Assembly (NCBI GenBank): GCA_032871835.1
Contig: CM065301.1
Span: 33,364,405-33,428,404 of the forward strand
Source of the DNA: Dipteronia dyeriana
Taxonomy: Eukaryota > Streptophyta > Magnoliopsida > Sapindales > Sapindaceae
DNA: 64,000 nucleotides
Direction: 5' to 3'
Part shown: positions 39,670 to 51,708 of the stretch, piece by piece
Position numbering within the stretch: position 1 is the first letter of the stretch
How the letters are laid out: each line of letters opens with the position of its first letter
Notes under the pieces: generated by a model
What the model was told of the DNA's origin: nothing
The model's input: only the letters and a program-made list of their open reading frames with translations
Databases searched by the model: none
Made by a program: the position numbers and the translations under genes

Positions 39670-40639
39670 TGCTATAGAGAGTTTTTGATAGCATAACAAG
39701 TCAGCATGATTAGATATTCCACGGCACAAGAGTCAGAAAAGATCAACCCAAGGCAATCAATAGGTGATCTCAATGCCTAGTCAAGATTACCTAAGATGAT
39801 CAGGAAAACTAACCGATCGGGGGACAAATAACCTGGTCAAGAAACCTAGCCAATCGGGTAGAGACAACTCGGTCGAGACCATCCGATCAAGATAAAAGAA
39901 GTCTGGTCGGGACTAGACAATTGGTCAATTAGACAACGTGTGGGAGACATTAAGTGCAACTGCGACTCAAATATGAAAAAGAATTGTCTTACATAAACAA
40001 AGAATCTAGAATCACACTCCAATAAGGAATTATCCTTATTTTCTCTTCAGTGTCAGAATTCTATTCAGGAAAGAACTCAAAGCTTCCAGAAGGCATAAAC
40101 ACCAAACAGGAAACGAGTCCAAATCAAGCAATAACTCTGCTCTTCTAGAAGAATGCACACCGATCAAGAAATAAGTCATAAACGGACCATTCAACCAGAA
40201 TCCTACGAAGACTCTAACTCAATACACAAGATCTCCGAAACAGGAAAGAAGACAAAGACAAATTCAACAAGTAACCGGTCCAAATTAAACACCATCATGT
40301 TTTCTTATTTTTATATCAAAGATTAGGGTTATATGCACATATAAATAGACTCATAATCTCATTGTTTAAAGGAGACAACAACGAATAGAAAAGATACAAA
40401 AGAGAAAAAGAGAGATACGCCATAAAGGAGAGATTAAGTGTGTAATCTAACTATTAATAGTGAATTCTTCTCGCCATCACCAATAACTATGGATCTTTTC
40501 CCACCTTAGGGTTTTACCACGTAAACTTATGTGTGGATGTTTTTCCTTTTTTATATTTTCTCCATAACATCTTCAACAATCTATAAGAACCCATTAGACG
40601 CGTGATCAATTCTATACGATCCAAAAATCACCGTCAACA
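39670..40639 (+). mobile_element. 3' LTR of element G
   Basis: 970 bp, TGCTATAGAG...CGTCAACA, matching the 5' LTR with scattered substitutions and small indels (TGCTATAGAGAG versus TGTTATGGGGAT at the start). Followed by the duplication ATTAT. Confidence 0.9.
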
Positions 40640-40869
40640 ATTATTATTATCCGTTATGTATCATATTATTATAAATATATTATTTTATAATTATGGGTCA
40701 TTTAAATATATTTATATATGTATATTATTTATATACAATATTTATAATATATATATATAATAATATAATTTATATTATTATATAATATTATAAAGCTGTA
40801 GAGTTAGGGCGGATGAGGTTTATTTTTGGAGCACCAATTTTACTTCAGAAATGGAAAAAGTTTTTCAAC

Positions 40870-43621
40870 GGGTTGAAAGAAGGGATCAGCTACTATACCC
40901 AGGAAAAAGGATTGGTATGATGCCAAGCCTTTTTCAAATTAAACAGAACCGTTGGATTGAGTAAAACCTCATCCAATTTACTCAATCCAATGGTTGAAAA
41001 CAAATAAAAAAGTAAGAGTGAAGGTTTACCCGCTACTTATTTTATCTGTATCTATCTCATTCAAGAAGATGATGAGTCTTTCTCTTATTAGACTGAGAAG
41101 TAATCAAGCTCTGTTTCAAAATCCAAACACCATCCAAATGCAACAAAACGTTTTCTCTTAACACACAAACAAATTTTATACAAATAAAATCTAAATCTAC
41201 CTCAAATCATCAAATCCATGACACTAATTTTATTTAAAGAAAACCTAGATCCAAATCTGAAAAGAAAAAAAAATGGAAGATCTCTTCCCAACTTCATCTG
41301 AAATGGATCAAATCTCATATGGAGCGGTGATCCATCTGCAATAGAATTCTAGAAGTCTGTCTTCACCACCTCCGTTGTCGGTAGTAGATGTCAAATCTCC
41401 ACAACCAGTCAGAGGGGATGGACAAGGAGATCCAACGCGGAGGAGTCAGATATGCTCCAATCAGAAGAGATCAACGTCGATCTTCTCCGACAATGTAGGA
41501 AATCAACTAGACGAGAGTCGATCTTCTCTAGTGGCAGAGGAGTTCCACGCTGATAAAGCCAATCTCTTTCGATGAGGAGACATTCCAACTCTATCAATAT
41601 GAGCCACCGCCAATGGAGTTTGAGGTTTTATAATTTTTTAGAAACATTTACTGAAATTGTTTTTTGGTGTTCATCATTCTAGAATTCAAGAGTTCAAAGC
41701 TATCGATATCTTTTTTGTAATGATTTTTTTGTGGGTTTGCTTTGTAATGTTTGTAATTTTGTAAATATTTCTGGGTTTGCTTTATGATGTTTGTAACTGT
41801 GTAGAAGTTTTTTTTTCTAAATTTGGTTTGGTTTTCTTTTCTAGGTTTGATATGGTATTCTGACTTTGTTTTTCTGGGTTTGGTTTGGTTTATGTTATTG
41901 TATTTTTATGGTTTTGATTAGGTTTGATTGCATCCAGGTATAGGTATTGTGTTGTGAATTTTTTTTATTGTCATGTGTAATAATAAGGGTTATTTTTCTG
42001 CATTAGGAATATGATGAATGTAGTGGTATGTATACTCTCTGTAATTCTCACGGATACTCTTTGTGTCATGTTCCATTGTGCTTCCACAGTTGAAGTCCTC
42101 ATTTAGCTACCCATTGGCATCAATAGACTTAGTGACTTGTCCTTTGGATTGCAAGCTTGACAAAACTTGGCTAAAAGTTGTTCTGGAACTGACTACACAC
42201 ATTGTGTGATAGTGAACTTGCTAGGGGAGTTGCTCATTAGGGAACCGATTTAAGAGTTATGCATACAACATTAATATTTTCTTCTTGGAAGTTTATAATT
42301 TCTTATTCACCAAAAATATTATTTTTATAATTCTTCTTATATGTTTCTTACTTACAATGTATGTGCTCTTGATGATCTCCACTTAGTAGTGAATTTCTTT
42401 CATGTTGACATAACTCCATTGAGCCTAAAGAGTTGAGAAACAAGGTTGGTGTTGCATCGCTTTCACAATTTTTTAAAAATAAATTTGGTGTTTTTTTAGT
42501 GGATGACATGAATTTTAAGTGAATAGATATTTGTAGGGTATACATAGATAGATCAGTAGTTAGTGTTTATAGTGAACACTAACTAGATCACATAATATGG
42601 TTGCTTGCTTGGCTGATAATGGCTCAACAAAAACTAGAATGCATTGGGAAGATTTTATTGCAGCTGTTATAGAAATTATAGTGGAACCTATTTTATTGCA
42701 ACTCCAGTGGTCTTGCTACTTGGAGATGTATCGTTACCTTTATTATATTTGACTACTTTTTACTGTATTAAAATTTAATTTTTAAGAAATTTTGAATTAT
42801 TTTTTTGGGTAAACAAGTTTTAAAGTTTATTATTAATTACTTAAATTTATAACTGATTTTTGAAATTATTATTGTAAAATTTATATCGATTTGTAAGTGA
42901 AATTTATTAGTACCAAATATTTAATTTACAATTTGGAAAAAAAAAAAGGAAAACCCAAAACTCTTGAAGATAATGAGTTAGAGAATATCAATTTGGGGTA
43001 TCCACAATTATTGAATATATTATTGGAATAGATTTGTAAGTCTTGTAAAAAAACAATAGAATAAAAAAACAATATATATATATATAAGTAACAAATTTTG
43101 AAAAAACCAAGAAATATTAAAGCCATAAAAAAATTTACGGAAGCCTTAATAACAGTAGTTACAACTTACAAGTTAAATTCTGTTAATGTTTGTAAAATTT
43201 AAGGTTTTAGAATGGAGTATTTTCAAAAAAGAAGTGTTTTTTTTAATATAGAAAAGCTTTATAAAATAAAAATCAAATACAACTAGGGGCATCCTTAAGT
43301 ATAAACTTCCAGATGTAAGGAGGGGAATCCTTTAGTCAAAAATGATCATCGTCACTAGTCACTAGAGAGTCATTAGAGAAACCCTGTATAGCTATGGGCT
43401 ACAAAAGTAGTTTTTTTTTAGAGACAAACTTTAAACTACAATCGGGTAACCATGTAGATTTCATCAATAACCAGGTCAATTTCAGACCCATGGTGATTTA
43501 TGTCCTTAACAGGGCCAACCACAACAGAGGAGTGTTAAAAAATAAAAAGGGTAATTTTGAAATAAAATTGATTGTCTTTAGAAAGTTTTAAAATTTTAAG
43601 TTTTTAGGATGAAGTGTCTTT
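40870..43621. other. Unassigned segment of H1, left part
   Basis: Has no counterpart in H2. 40970-41600 is less AT-rich and contains short frames (for example at 41273 and 41375-41575), but no conserved domain is recognised. It could be a decayed gene or transposase fragment. 42300-43600 is AT-rich with nothing recognised. Confidence 0.4.
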
Positions 43622-44100
43622 AAAGTATCTCCAACAGTCTCCCTTGGAGACTCTCTTATTTTATGGTGTATGTGATTGAAAGTGGCCGTTAAGGGAGTAT
43701 ATGCTCCAAAAATGCTCCCTTAGAGTATCTCCAACTGTCTCCCTTGGAGACTCTTATTTTATGGTGTATGTGATTGCAAGGGGCCGTTAAGGGAGTATAT
43801 GCTCCAACAATGCTCCCTTAAATGACCCCTTTAATAATCTTTTTTTATTATTTAAATAATAGATATTGTGTTTGATAAATATTAAATATTGTTTGGCCCT
43901 TTAATAATCTTAAATTAGTAGAGCCCATTTTAAGGAGTTTGAAAACACCCCTTAATTAAGGGCGTGAACTCCACCAGAACACAATTAAGGGAGCCATTTA
44001 GAGACATGTTGGAGCTGTTACAATACATTTACTCCCTTAATTAAGCTAAGGGATGTCTTTAAGGGATGTCTTTAAGGGAGGTTATTGAAAATGCTCTTAG
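43622..44100. mobile_element. MITE-like element with inverted CTCCAAC...CTCCCTT ends
   Basis: The left end TAAAGTATCTCCAACAGTC is inverted at the right as CTAAGAGCATTTTCAATAAC; both arms then reach CTCCCTT. Internally a 100-bp block of the left end is tandemly duplicated (43624-43723, 43724-43821). About 479 bp, no reading frame. The flanking duplication is unclear. Confidence 0.6.
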
Positions 44101-44509
44101 AAAATGAATATGTAAAGGTAAAATTAGAATGTAAAGAGAAAATCTCTAGATTTATAAATCTTGTAAAATAAGATCATGTAAATAGTAGATTGTTAGTTTA
44201 ATACAATACAAATATTAAATGGATGTGGATATTATCATCCATAAAATAAATTAGTACACCTATTTTTATAAGTACACACATATCTGTAATTTTAAAAATA
44301 AATATTACTATAAGCATCCATCCTTATACCGTACCCATATTGAAATAAATATATTCATATTAATACATTTTATTTATAAACCCTCTTAAATTATTAGAAC
44401 ATCCAATTTATATATTATAAATACCATATATATTTTTAAAATCAAATCTTCTTATAATGATGATTCAATTTACTTTTGAAAATATCTCGAATATTGGAGC
44501 CTAATGAAA

Positions 44510-44765
44510 GGGATGATGTAGAACGGTATAGTATAAGGGGTCAAGAGTTTTTCAATATGGAATTATCTTATATATACAATTATGTTTAAAAAAAAACATT
44601 GATGTTTATGACTTTCTTTTACAATATATATATAGGGATGATGTAGAACGGTATAGTATAAGGGGTCAAGAGATTTTCAATATGGAATTATCTTATATAT
44701 ACAACTATATTTTAAAAAAAATCATTAATGTTTATGACTTTCTTTTACAATATATATATATATAT
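44510..44765. repeat. 125-bp tandem duplication
   Basis: Two copies starting GGGATGATGTAGAACGGTAT at 44510 and 44635, nearly identical through TTTACAATATATATA, with a few substitutions and a 2-bp AAG-GAT type change. Non-coding. Confidence 0.93.
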
Positions 44766-44769
44766 ATTT

Positions 44770-46115
44770 CTTATTGATTGAGTTTATAAGTCTAGACATA
44801 AAATAAAGACAATAATAATAATAATATTATTATTATTAATAATACTGGTCTTTATGATCAAAGTCTTCTTAATTAGATATCAATATTTTTTTACCTCGAC
44901 ATCCATATTAAATATCAATCCATTTTATTACAAATCAGTATGGCATGACAAATGCATGTTAAGCATACTTTGACTAAATTAGATTTAAATGTAATATTCT
45001 CATGTTTAAGCCATACGACAATATAATTTATTTAAAAAAAATTGATTGTACATTATTTGGGATATGTTTATTTTGTTAAATTATTATTTCAATTATAATA
45101 ACGTGAAAAAAAAAATTACGGTTAATATAATTCTCAAACTTTTTTCTTTTAATTTTACAAAATCAACTTCCAACAAACAAAGTGATTTATATCGAGAAAA
45201 TTTTACATTTTATATACTAATTGTAATTTAACCTAGAAATGTTTTTAATAGTTAAATAAATAAATGCTACAACTTTATAATATTTATTTTTTATGTTTTT
45301 TGTAAAGAAAATTTATTATTTATGTTGTTGTTACTATATAGACATTTTATCACGGTAATTTGGGAAGAAATATCCAAACTTTTATGGTTAAAACATAATT
45401 ACAAAGCAAAAAGTTGAGTCGATATACCTGATCTATTACTAATTAATAAGTAAATTATTACAATTAATGCAGCTTTATGTCTCTTTAGAAGAAAAAAAAT
45501 AATGTTATTAATTATAAAATTGTTCAGGAGCAATGTAAAATATAATTTTGATGATAGTACATATTTATCAAATAAAACAAAAGAAATACCCGTACATTTT
45601 ACTACAAATTCTTTTAAAGCATCTACCTTTCTGTGAATAGAAATTTAAATGGAGACAATCTTGTTGAGAAGTTGAAGCAATGAAAAGAAAAAAAAATAGA
45701 TGAAAAGATTTGATGTAACTTTTGGTCTTTGATGACATTTTTATAAAATAAAAGATAAATTAAGATTTATATTATAAATGGATAGTTGGTTAATTTGTAA
45801 ATAAAACCAATACCATGTCACTTAATTATGGTTCATGATTTAAGACAGAAAAATGGAAATATCTCCAGGTGTCACATGGAGAACAACAAATGGATTTGAA
45901 GAGTGATGTCTAGCTACAGAGTCTAGCAATTCTCCAAAAAAAAAAAAGATACAGCTCTTTCGTAAATTCAACGAATTGTAATGTTAAGTTGATTTTCTTG
46001 GTGACAATGATATTTTGCCTATAGAATTTATGAGAAATATGGATATTATGAGTTAAGAAAATTTAGATGATATTTTAAAACATAGATGATCCCACTGATT
46101 TTAATTTTATTTTTG
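44770..46115. other. AT-rich unassigned sequence
   Basis: Short AT-rich stretch with an (ATT)n run at 44815-44840. No gene, RNA or mobile element is recognised. Confidence 0.4.
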
Positions 46116-46119
46116 TTAT

Positions 46120-48570
46120 TGTCACAGTTGGTTTGAACGTTGAAGTAGTTTTCATCAACGTTGAAGTTGTTTCAAACAAGAAACTACGTTGCTGTGAACA
46201 TTAATGTGGTTTCCATAACGTAAAAGTTGTTCCCTTTGTTAGGTTGGTTCTCGAGAACAGCTACGATATTGGTTAAAACGTTAAAATGGTTTCCAAAATG
46301 TATAAGTTATTCTGTTTGTTAAGTTTAGTAGTTCCCGGAAACGACTTTAACCTTGGTGCGAACGTTAAAGTAGTTTCCACTAACGAAGAAGTTATTCCCA
46401 ACGAGAAGTTGTTTCCGGGAACAACGTTGACGTTGATTTCAATGTTGAAGTGGTTTCCAAAATGTCAAAGTTATTCCCTTTATTAAGTTGAGTAGTTCTC
46501 GGGAATGACTTTAACGTTGGTTCGAACGTAAAAGTAGTTTCTACTAACGATGAAGTTGTTCCCAACGAGAAGTTGTTCCCAACGAGAAGTTGATTCCAAG
46601 AACAATTATAACATTTGTTAGAACGTCAAACTGGTTTCCATCAACGTTGAAGTGGTTTCCGGGAACAACTTTGATATTAATTACAACGTCAGACTTGTTT
46701 CCATAATCTAAAAGTTGTTCCGTTTGTTAAGGTTGAGTGGTTCTTGAGAACAACTCTAACGTTGGTTAGAACGTCAGTGGTTTCAATCAACGTTGAAGTT
46801 GTTCCCAACGAGTAGTTATTCCCGAGAATATCTTTGATGTTAATTACAACATATAGACTGGTTTCCATAATATAAAAGTTGTTCCCTTTGTTAAGGTTGA
46901 GTAGTTCTCAGGAACAACTCAAACGTTGGTTAGAACGTTAGAGTGGTTTTAATTAACGTAGAAGTTGTTCCCGAGAAAAACTTTGACGTTAATTACAACG
47001 TTTGAGTGGTTTCCAAAATTTAAAACTTGTTCCTTTTGTTAAGGTTGAGTGGTTCCAGGGAAGAGCTCTAACGTTGGTTAGAACGTCAAAGTGGTTTCAA
47101 TCAACGTTGAAGTTGTTCCCAACGAGTAGTTATTCCCAGGAACAACTTTGACATTAATTACAATGTTAGACTAGTTTCCATAATGTAAAAGGTGTTCCCT
47201 TTGTTAAGGTTGAGTGGAACCCGGGAACAACTCTAACGTTAGTTAGAACGTTAGAGTGGTTTCAATCAACGGTGAAGTTGTTCCCAATGAGTATTTGTTC
47301 CCGGGAATAACTTTGACATTTTTTATAACGCTAGAGTATTTTCCATAATATTAAAAGTGTTCCTTTATTATGGTTGAGTGATTCCCGGGAATAACTATAA
47401 CATTTGTTAGAACGTCAAACTAGTTTCCATCAACGTTGAAGTAGTTCCCAACGAGTAGTTGTTTCCTGAGAACAACTTTGATTTTAATTACAACGTTAGA
47501 CTGGTTTCTTTAATGTAAAAGTTATTCCCTTTGCTAAGGTTGAGTGGTTCTCGAGAACAACTCTAACGTTGATAACAATGTTAATGTGGTTTCCATCAAC
47601 GTTGAAGTTGTTCCGAACGATTATTAGTTCATGGGAACAACTTTGACATTATTTATAACATTAGAGTGGTTTCCATAATATAAAAGTTGTCCCATTTATT
47701 AAGGTTGAGTGGTTCCCAGGAACAACTATTACGTCGGTTAAAACGTCAAAGTGGTTTCCATCAACGTTGAAGTTGTTCCTAACGAGTAGTTGTTCCCGGG
47801 AACAACTTTGACGTTAATAATAACGTTAGACTGGTTTTCATAATATAAAAGTTGTTCCCTTTGTTAAGTTAAGTGGTTCCCGGGAACAACTCTAACGTTG
47901 GTTAAAACGACAAAGTGGTTTCCATCAATATTAAAGTTGTTTCCAATGAATAGTTATTTCTAGGAATAAATTTGACGATATTTATAATGTTAGAGTGGTT
48001 TCCATAATATAAAAGTCGTTCCCTTTATTAAGGTTGAGTGGTTCCCGGGAACAACTGTAACATTGGTTAGAACGTCAAAGTGGTTTCCATTAACGTTGAA
48101 GTTGTTCCTAAGGAGTAGTTGTTCCCAATGAGTAGTTGTTCCCAATGAGTAGTTGTTCCTGGTAACAACTTTGATGTTTGTAACAACGTTAGACTGGTTT
48201 CCATAATATAATAGTTGTTCCCTTTGTATAGTTCAGTGGTTCCCGAGAACAACTCAAACGTTGGTTAAAATGTCAGAGTGGTTTCCATCAACGTTGAAGT
48301 TGTTCCCAACGAATAGTTATTTCTGGGAATAAATTTGACATTATTTATAATGTTAGAGTGGTTTCCATAATATAAAAGTTGTTCCCTTTATTTAGGTTGA
48401 ATGGTTCTCGGGAACAACTATAACATTGGTTGAAACTTCAAACTGGTTTCTATCAACGTTGAAGTTGTTTCCAACTAGTTGTTCCCAACAAGTAGTTGTT
48501 CCCGACAACAACTTTGACGTTAATTACAACGTTAGACTGGTTTCCATAATGTAAAAGTTTTTCCTTTTGT
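46120..48570. repeat. ~165-bp higher-order tandem array with CCCGGG and AACGTT dyads
   Basis: About 15 head-to-tail units of roughly 165 bp. Each unit is made of four related ~41-bp subunits beginning GGTTTCCATAATGTAAAAG, GGTTCCCGGGAACAACTC, GGTTTCCATCAACGTTGAAG and TTCCCGGGAACAACTTTG. The palindromes TTCCCGGGAA and AACGTT recur about every 83 bp. The left ~450 bp are less regular. No conserved frame crosses units, so it is non-coding. Confidence 0.92.
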
Positions 48571-49090
48571 ATTTAACTTTTTCATGAATTTTTTTATATT
48601 TTTCTACAACTTCTCATTCCATTTACTTTAAAATATTAATTTCATTAATTATATAATTTCATGAATTGTATTTATCTAATATATATTTTTATTGTATTAT
48701 GTTTTTGTGAAAATTATTATGATGTTAATAATACTTTTAAATTTTCATTATTAACAAAATAATTATATTCATTGCTAATATTAATTGTATTAATTGATTC
48801 GATACTTTCAACTTTTTTTATAATATTTCATACATGTCTTAATTTTAATTACGTTAATTGTAAAAGTAAATTAACTATTAATGTAATTTTAATAATATAA
48901 TTTTAATCATTTGTTAATGTTTATTAGTATTATAATATTTATATATGTGATATCAACAATATTTATTTTCATATATACAACAAGTAGCCGGTTGAAAACC
49001 TGTTGATGGCATCAATTGCCTGCCAGTTGACAGCAAAATAAAATTGCTATCATACATACCCATTTCTTAAAGCTATACTAGCCATCTTCC
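48571..49090. other. AT-rich unassigned sequence, right part of the H1-specific segment
   Basis: Extremely AT-rich with no recognisable feature. Homology to H2 resumes near 49095. Confidence 0.4.
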
Positions 49091-49231
49091 GGACAGAAAG
49101 CTCTTTCCATTAAAAGGGTAGAAAACTCGTTCCAATAGAGTTTTTTTCAATATTTATTAGCAAACCAAACATAAAGAGTGGTCCCTTTTCCATTCTATTC
49201 TATCTAACCAAACATTGTCCTTTTTTTATAA

Positions 49232-49450
49232 CAGCAACCAAACATTACCTTATAGTTGTTTGAATCTTGAATCCTATATATGGCTATTCATTTATATTAT
49301 GATGGAAACATACAGTTTGGTGCAAATGACTCGTGATCATCAAGTAGTTGTTTGAGACCGTTTAAATGTTCAACTCTAAATTGATGTTATGATTGACCCA
49401 CGAAGTTCGATGTTAATTCGATTCATTTGGCTGTTCAATTTTACTATGAT
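49232..49450 (+). repeat. Diverged copy of the CRK upstream region
   Basis: Matches 60656-60870, just upstream of the CRK gene, over about 210 bp. Shared blocks are GCAACCAAACATTACCTTA, GTTGTTTGAATCTT, CCTATATATGGCTA, GATCATCAAGTAGTTGTT and TGATGTTATGATTGACCCA. Similarity stops at TTGTTCAATTTT, before the TATA-like sequence and coding region of the CRK gene. The TTGACT W-box of the CRK copy is AATGACT here, while the second (TTGACC) is kept. Confidence 0.9.
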
Positions 49451-49454
49451 AATA

Positions 49455-51220
49455 TGGTAATTTGAATGGTAATGAAAATAAAAATGAAAAGCAAAAAAAA
49501 ACTGATTTTTTTTTTTGGCTAAGTCATTAGAATTAGGAATGGTGCTATTGACACTCGTTGCTTAACTATTAACACTCCATTTTTAAAATTATTTAGCATT
49601 TATTTTTTTACTTTATAAAATTATTTAAATAAACGTACAATTTTTATTAAAAGTAATACTGTACAAAATAAAACTAATAAAACCCCTCACTTTCTTTATT
49701 TTAAAACCCTAATATTATTTCAAATCATTGAATGTTTACTATTTTTGTTTATATTTTTTTTTTAGATCTCAACCTCATATTTTCTATGTTTAGTATCACT
49801 TTCCTTATTTCAAAACCCTAATAATATAGATTATTTTAAATCATTGAATGTTTACTATTTTTGTTTATTTTTTTAGATATCAATCTCATATTTTCCATGT
49901 TTAGCATTTTTTTCATTTTATTGTTCTACATGTTTGTTTTGTTTTTCTTTTCAAATTTTAGATCCATGTTTGTTATTTTTTACTCTCGGTTTATTTTCTT
50001 TCAGAGTTTTTATACATTCAATGATTTGTATACATACCAAGAATCGCAACCAAGAAAACATAATCTCTAACGAAACGAAACCACACCGAAATCCTAATTC
50101 AATCGCTAAAAAAAATCTTGAAACGATCAATATCACACTCACAATCTACCACCAACAATTCAATCGATTACAAAAAAAAAAAACCTCGTCTAATAAGGAT
50201 GGATTCACCATGACAATAAGAAGAAAAAACAAATATGGATGTGAGAAAACTGTATATAAATATTATAAAAGTATATATTTTTTTTGGAAAAGATATTTGG
50301 TATATTAAGTTTAAAAATATGTAAAAGGGTAATCCAGGAAATAAATTAAAAAATTTAATAAAACCATTTAATTTTATTTAATTAAATTAAAATTTTTGAA
50401 ATTGGGGCATAAATAGTTAAGTAGTGGGGTGCCAATAGCACCACTCTAGAATTAGTCTCTAAATTAGTTTTTTTTTTTATTTGGTTAACAACCGAATGAA
50501 ATGGAATTAACCGTATTTTGATAAAAATACCTCAAATTACAAAATATTTTTAATAACATAATATATTATGGATAATAAAAAATATATATATATAAGTATA
50601 TAAAACAATTCTATATACTTTTTTATTTTATTACTATTATCTATAATATATCATGTTATTATAAAGGTTTTATAATTATGGGTATATATAATAATATATT
50701 ATTATATAATAACGTAATATATATATATATATTATACTATTATAATAATATATATAATTATTATATAAGTTTTTATACTTTGTTATTTTTTTCTATAATA
50801 TATCATATTATTATTAATGTTTTGATAGATATATTATATATATTTTTATATTTTTTTGTTATTATTATCCATTCTATATCATATTTATTATAAATATTTT
50901 ATAATTATGGGTAATTTTTATATATATATATATATATAAGTATATTATTTGTATTATTTTATAATATTATATAATATATATATTATAATCTATATTATTA
51001 TGTAATATATAATATTATAGAGTTATAGAGTTAGGACAGGGTTATTTTTGGAACACCAATTTTACTATGGAAATAGCAAAGAAAATTCAATGGAAAAGCT
51101 CGTTCCACTAAAACGGTGGAAACTTAAGTCAATGGAAAGCATTTTCCAATATATATTAGTAAACCAAACATAAAGAATGGTTTTTTTTTCATTACATTCT
51201 GCCCAATCGAACATTACCTT
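49455..51220. mobile_element. H2: DNA-element-like unit related to H1
   Basis: Colinear with the ends of H1: CTGATTTTTTTT...CATTAGAATTAG, the AT-rich tract with TAATATATTATGGATAAT, GAGTTAGGACAGGG...CACCAATTTTACT and AACCAAACATAAAGA, finishing in CGAACATTACCTTTTT. The left terminus is degenerate. A MITE interrupts it at 49537. Without the MITE it is about 0.85 kb, so H2 could be a small derivative of H1, or H1 an enlarged version. Confidence 0.65.
49537..50446. mobile_element. Mutator-type MITE with perfect 9-bp TSD
   Basis: 910 bp. The left end GAATGGTGCTATTGACAC and right end (reverse complement) GAGTGGTGCTATTGGCAC continue with similarity for about 35 bp (CTTAACTATT in both). It is flanked by TAGAATTAG at 49528-49536 and 50447-50455. 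H1 has the uninterrupted site at about 35270 (CATTAGAATTAGTGTCTGAA). Nine-base duplications are the mark of MULEs. No transposase frame is present. Confidence 0.9.
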
Positions 51221-51256
51221 TTTTATTTTTATTTTTATTTATTTTATAACAGAAAC

Positions 51257-51695
51257 CGTTGGTAAATTACGTCCAAGTGTAAAAGAGTCTGATAATTAAT
51301 TGAATTAATTGACCAGATAAGATACCACATGATAAGTTTGTTTTTGAATTAAAGAGATAATTCAAATTTAATTCAAACTCATTAGTTAAATGATAGATAA
51401 AGATAAAAAGATATTAAATTTAAATAATGATTTAAATTTAAAGTTTATCTCATCTGATAGAGTTATGTACTCTATAAATAGCAAAAAGTTATTCATTTAA
51501 TTCATTCAATTCAGAACGTACTTTTACAGAGAAAGAAAAAACACTTAGTGTTTTTATTAGTGTCTTTTTTTGCTGGTCTTCTCCAAGTTACAGCAAATAG
51601 CACGATGAGTCGAGTGTATTTTCTTGTAATCATACACCGATAGTATGTAACAATCCTAGTATCCATTCCGCTGCTATGATCTTTGATATCCAACA
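51257..51695 (+). mobile_element. 5' LTR of element F
   Basis: 439 bp. Starts CGTTGGTAAATTACG (the 3' copy has TGTTGG) and ends ATATCCAACA. Contains a TATA box CTCTATAAATAGC at about 51471. The primer site TGGTATCAGAAC is at 51697-51708, one base off the usual tRNA-Met complement. Confidence 0.9.
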
Positions 51696-51708
51696 TTGGT
51701 ATCAGAAC

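Larger units (their letters stand above)
35672..40639 (+). mobile_element. Element G: gag-only (TR-GAG-like) Gypsy-type retrotransposon
   Basis: Complete element of 4968 bp with perfect target-site duplication ATTAT (35667-35671 and 40640-40644). It has two LTRs, a TGGCGC-type primer site, gag with a zinc knuckle, a tandem-repeat block near the 3' end and a GAGGGGG polypurine tract. No protease, reverse transcriptase, RNase H or integrase motif was found in the 1.26 kb after gag, so it would depend on another element for movement. The gag type and the 3' repeats suggest the Tat/Ogre-like Gypsy branch (inference). Confidence 0.85.
35162..49251. mobile_element. H1: large DNA-element-like unit with GGTRATGTTTGGTT ends
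   Basis: The left end AAGGTGATGTTTGGTTA (35162) is inverted at the right in AACCAAACATTGTCC (49207-49220) and again in AACCAAACATTACCTT (49237-49251). The first ~500 bp and last ~170 bp are colinear with H2 (49455-51220). Element G is inserted at 35672, and 40870-49090 has no counterpart in H2. No clean flanking duplication was found, so the family is unassigned. Confidence 0.55.

Noticed and set aside
41375..41597. Overlapping frames on both strands as a host gene fragment
   Set aside because: Short, no recognisable domain, no splice-consistent extension found by eye; left as unassigned sequence.
46286..48252. Open frames at 46286-46486 and 48067-48252 as possible repeat proteins
   Set aside because: They do not persist across adjacent repeat units, so the tandem array is not coding.
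46120..48570. Regular repeats as a CRISPR array
   Set aside because: Units are contiguous ~165-bp tandem copies without unique spacers, in a plant nuclear context with no cas genes.
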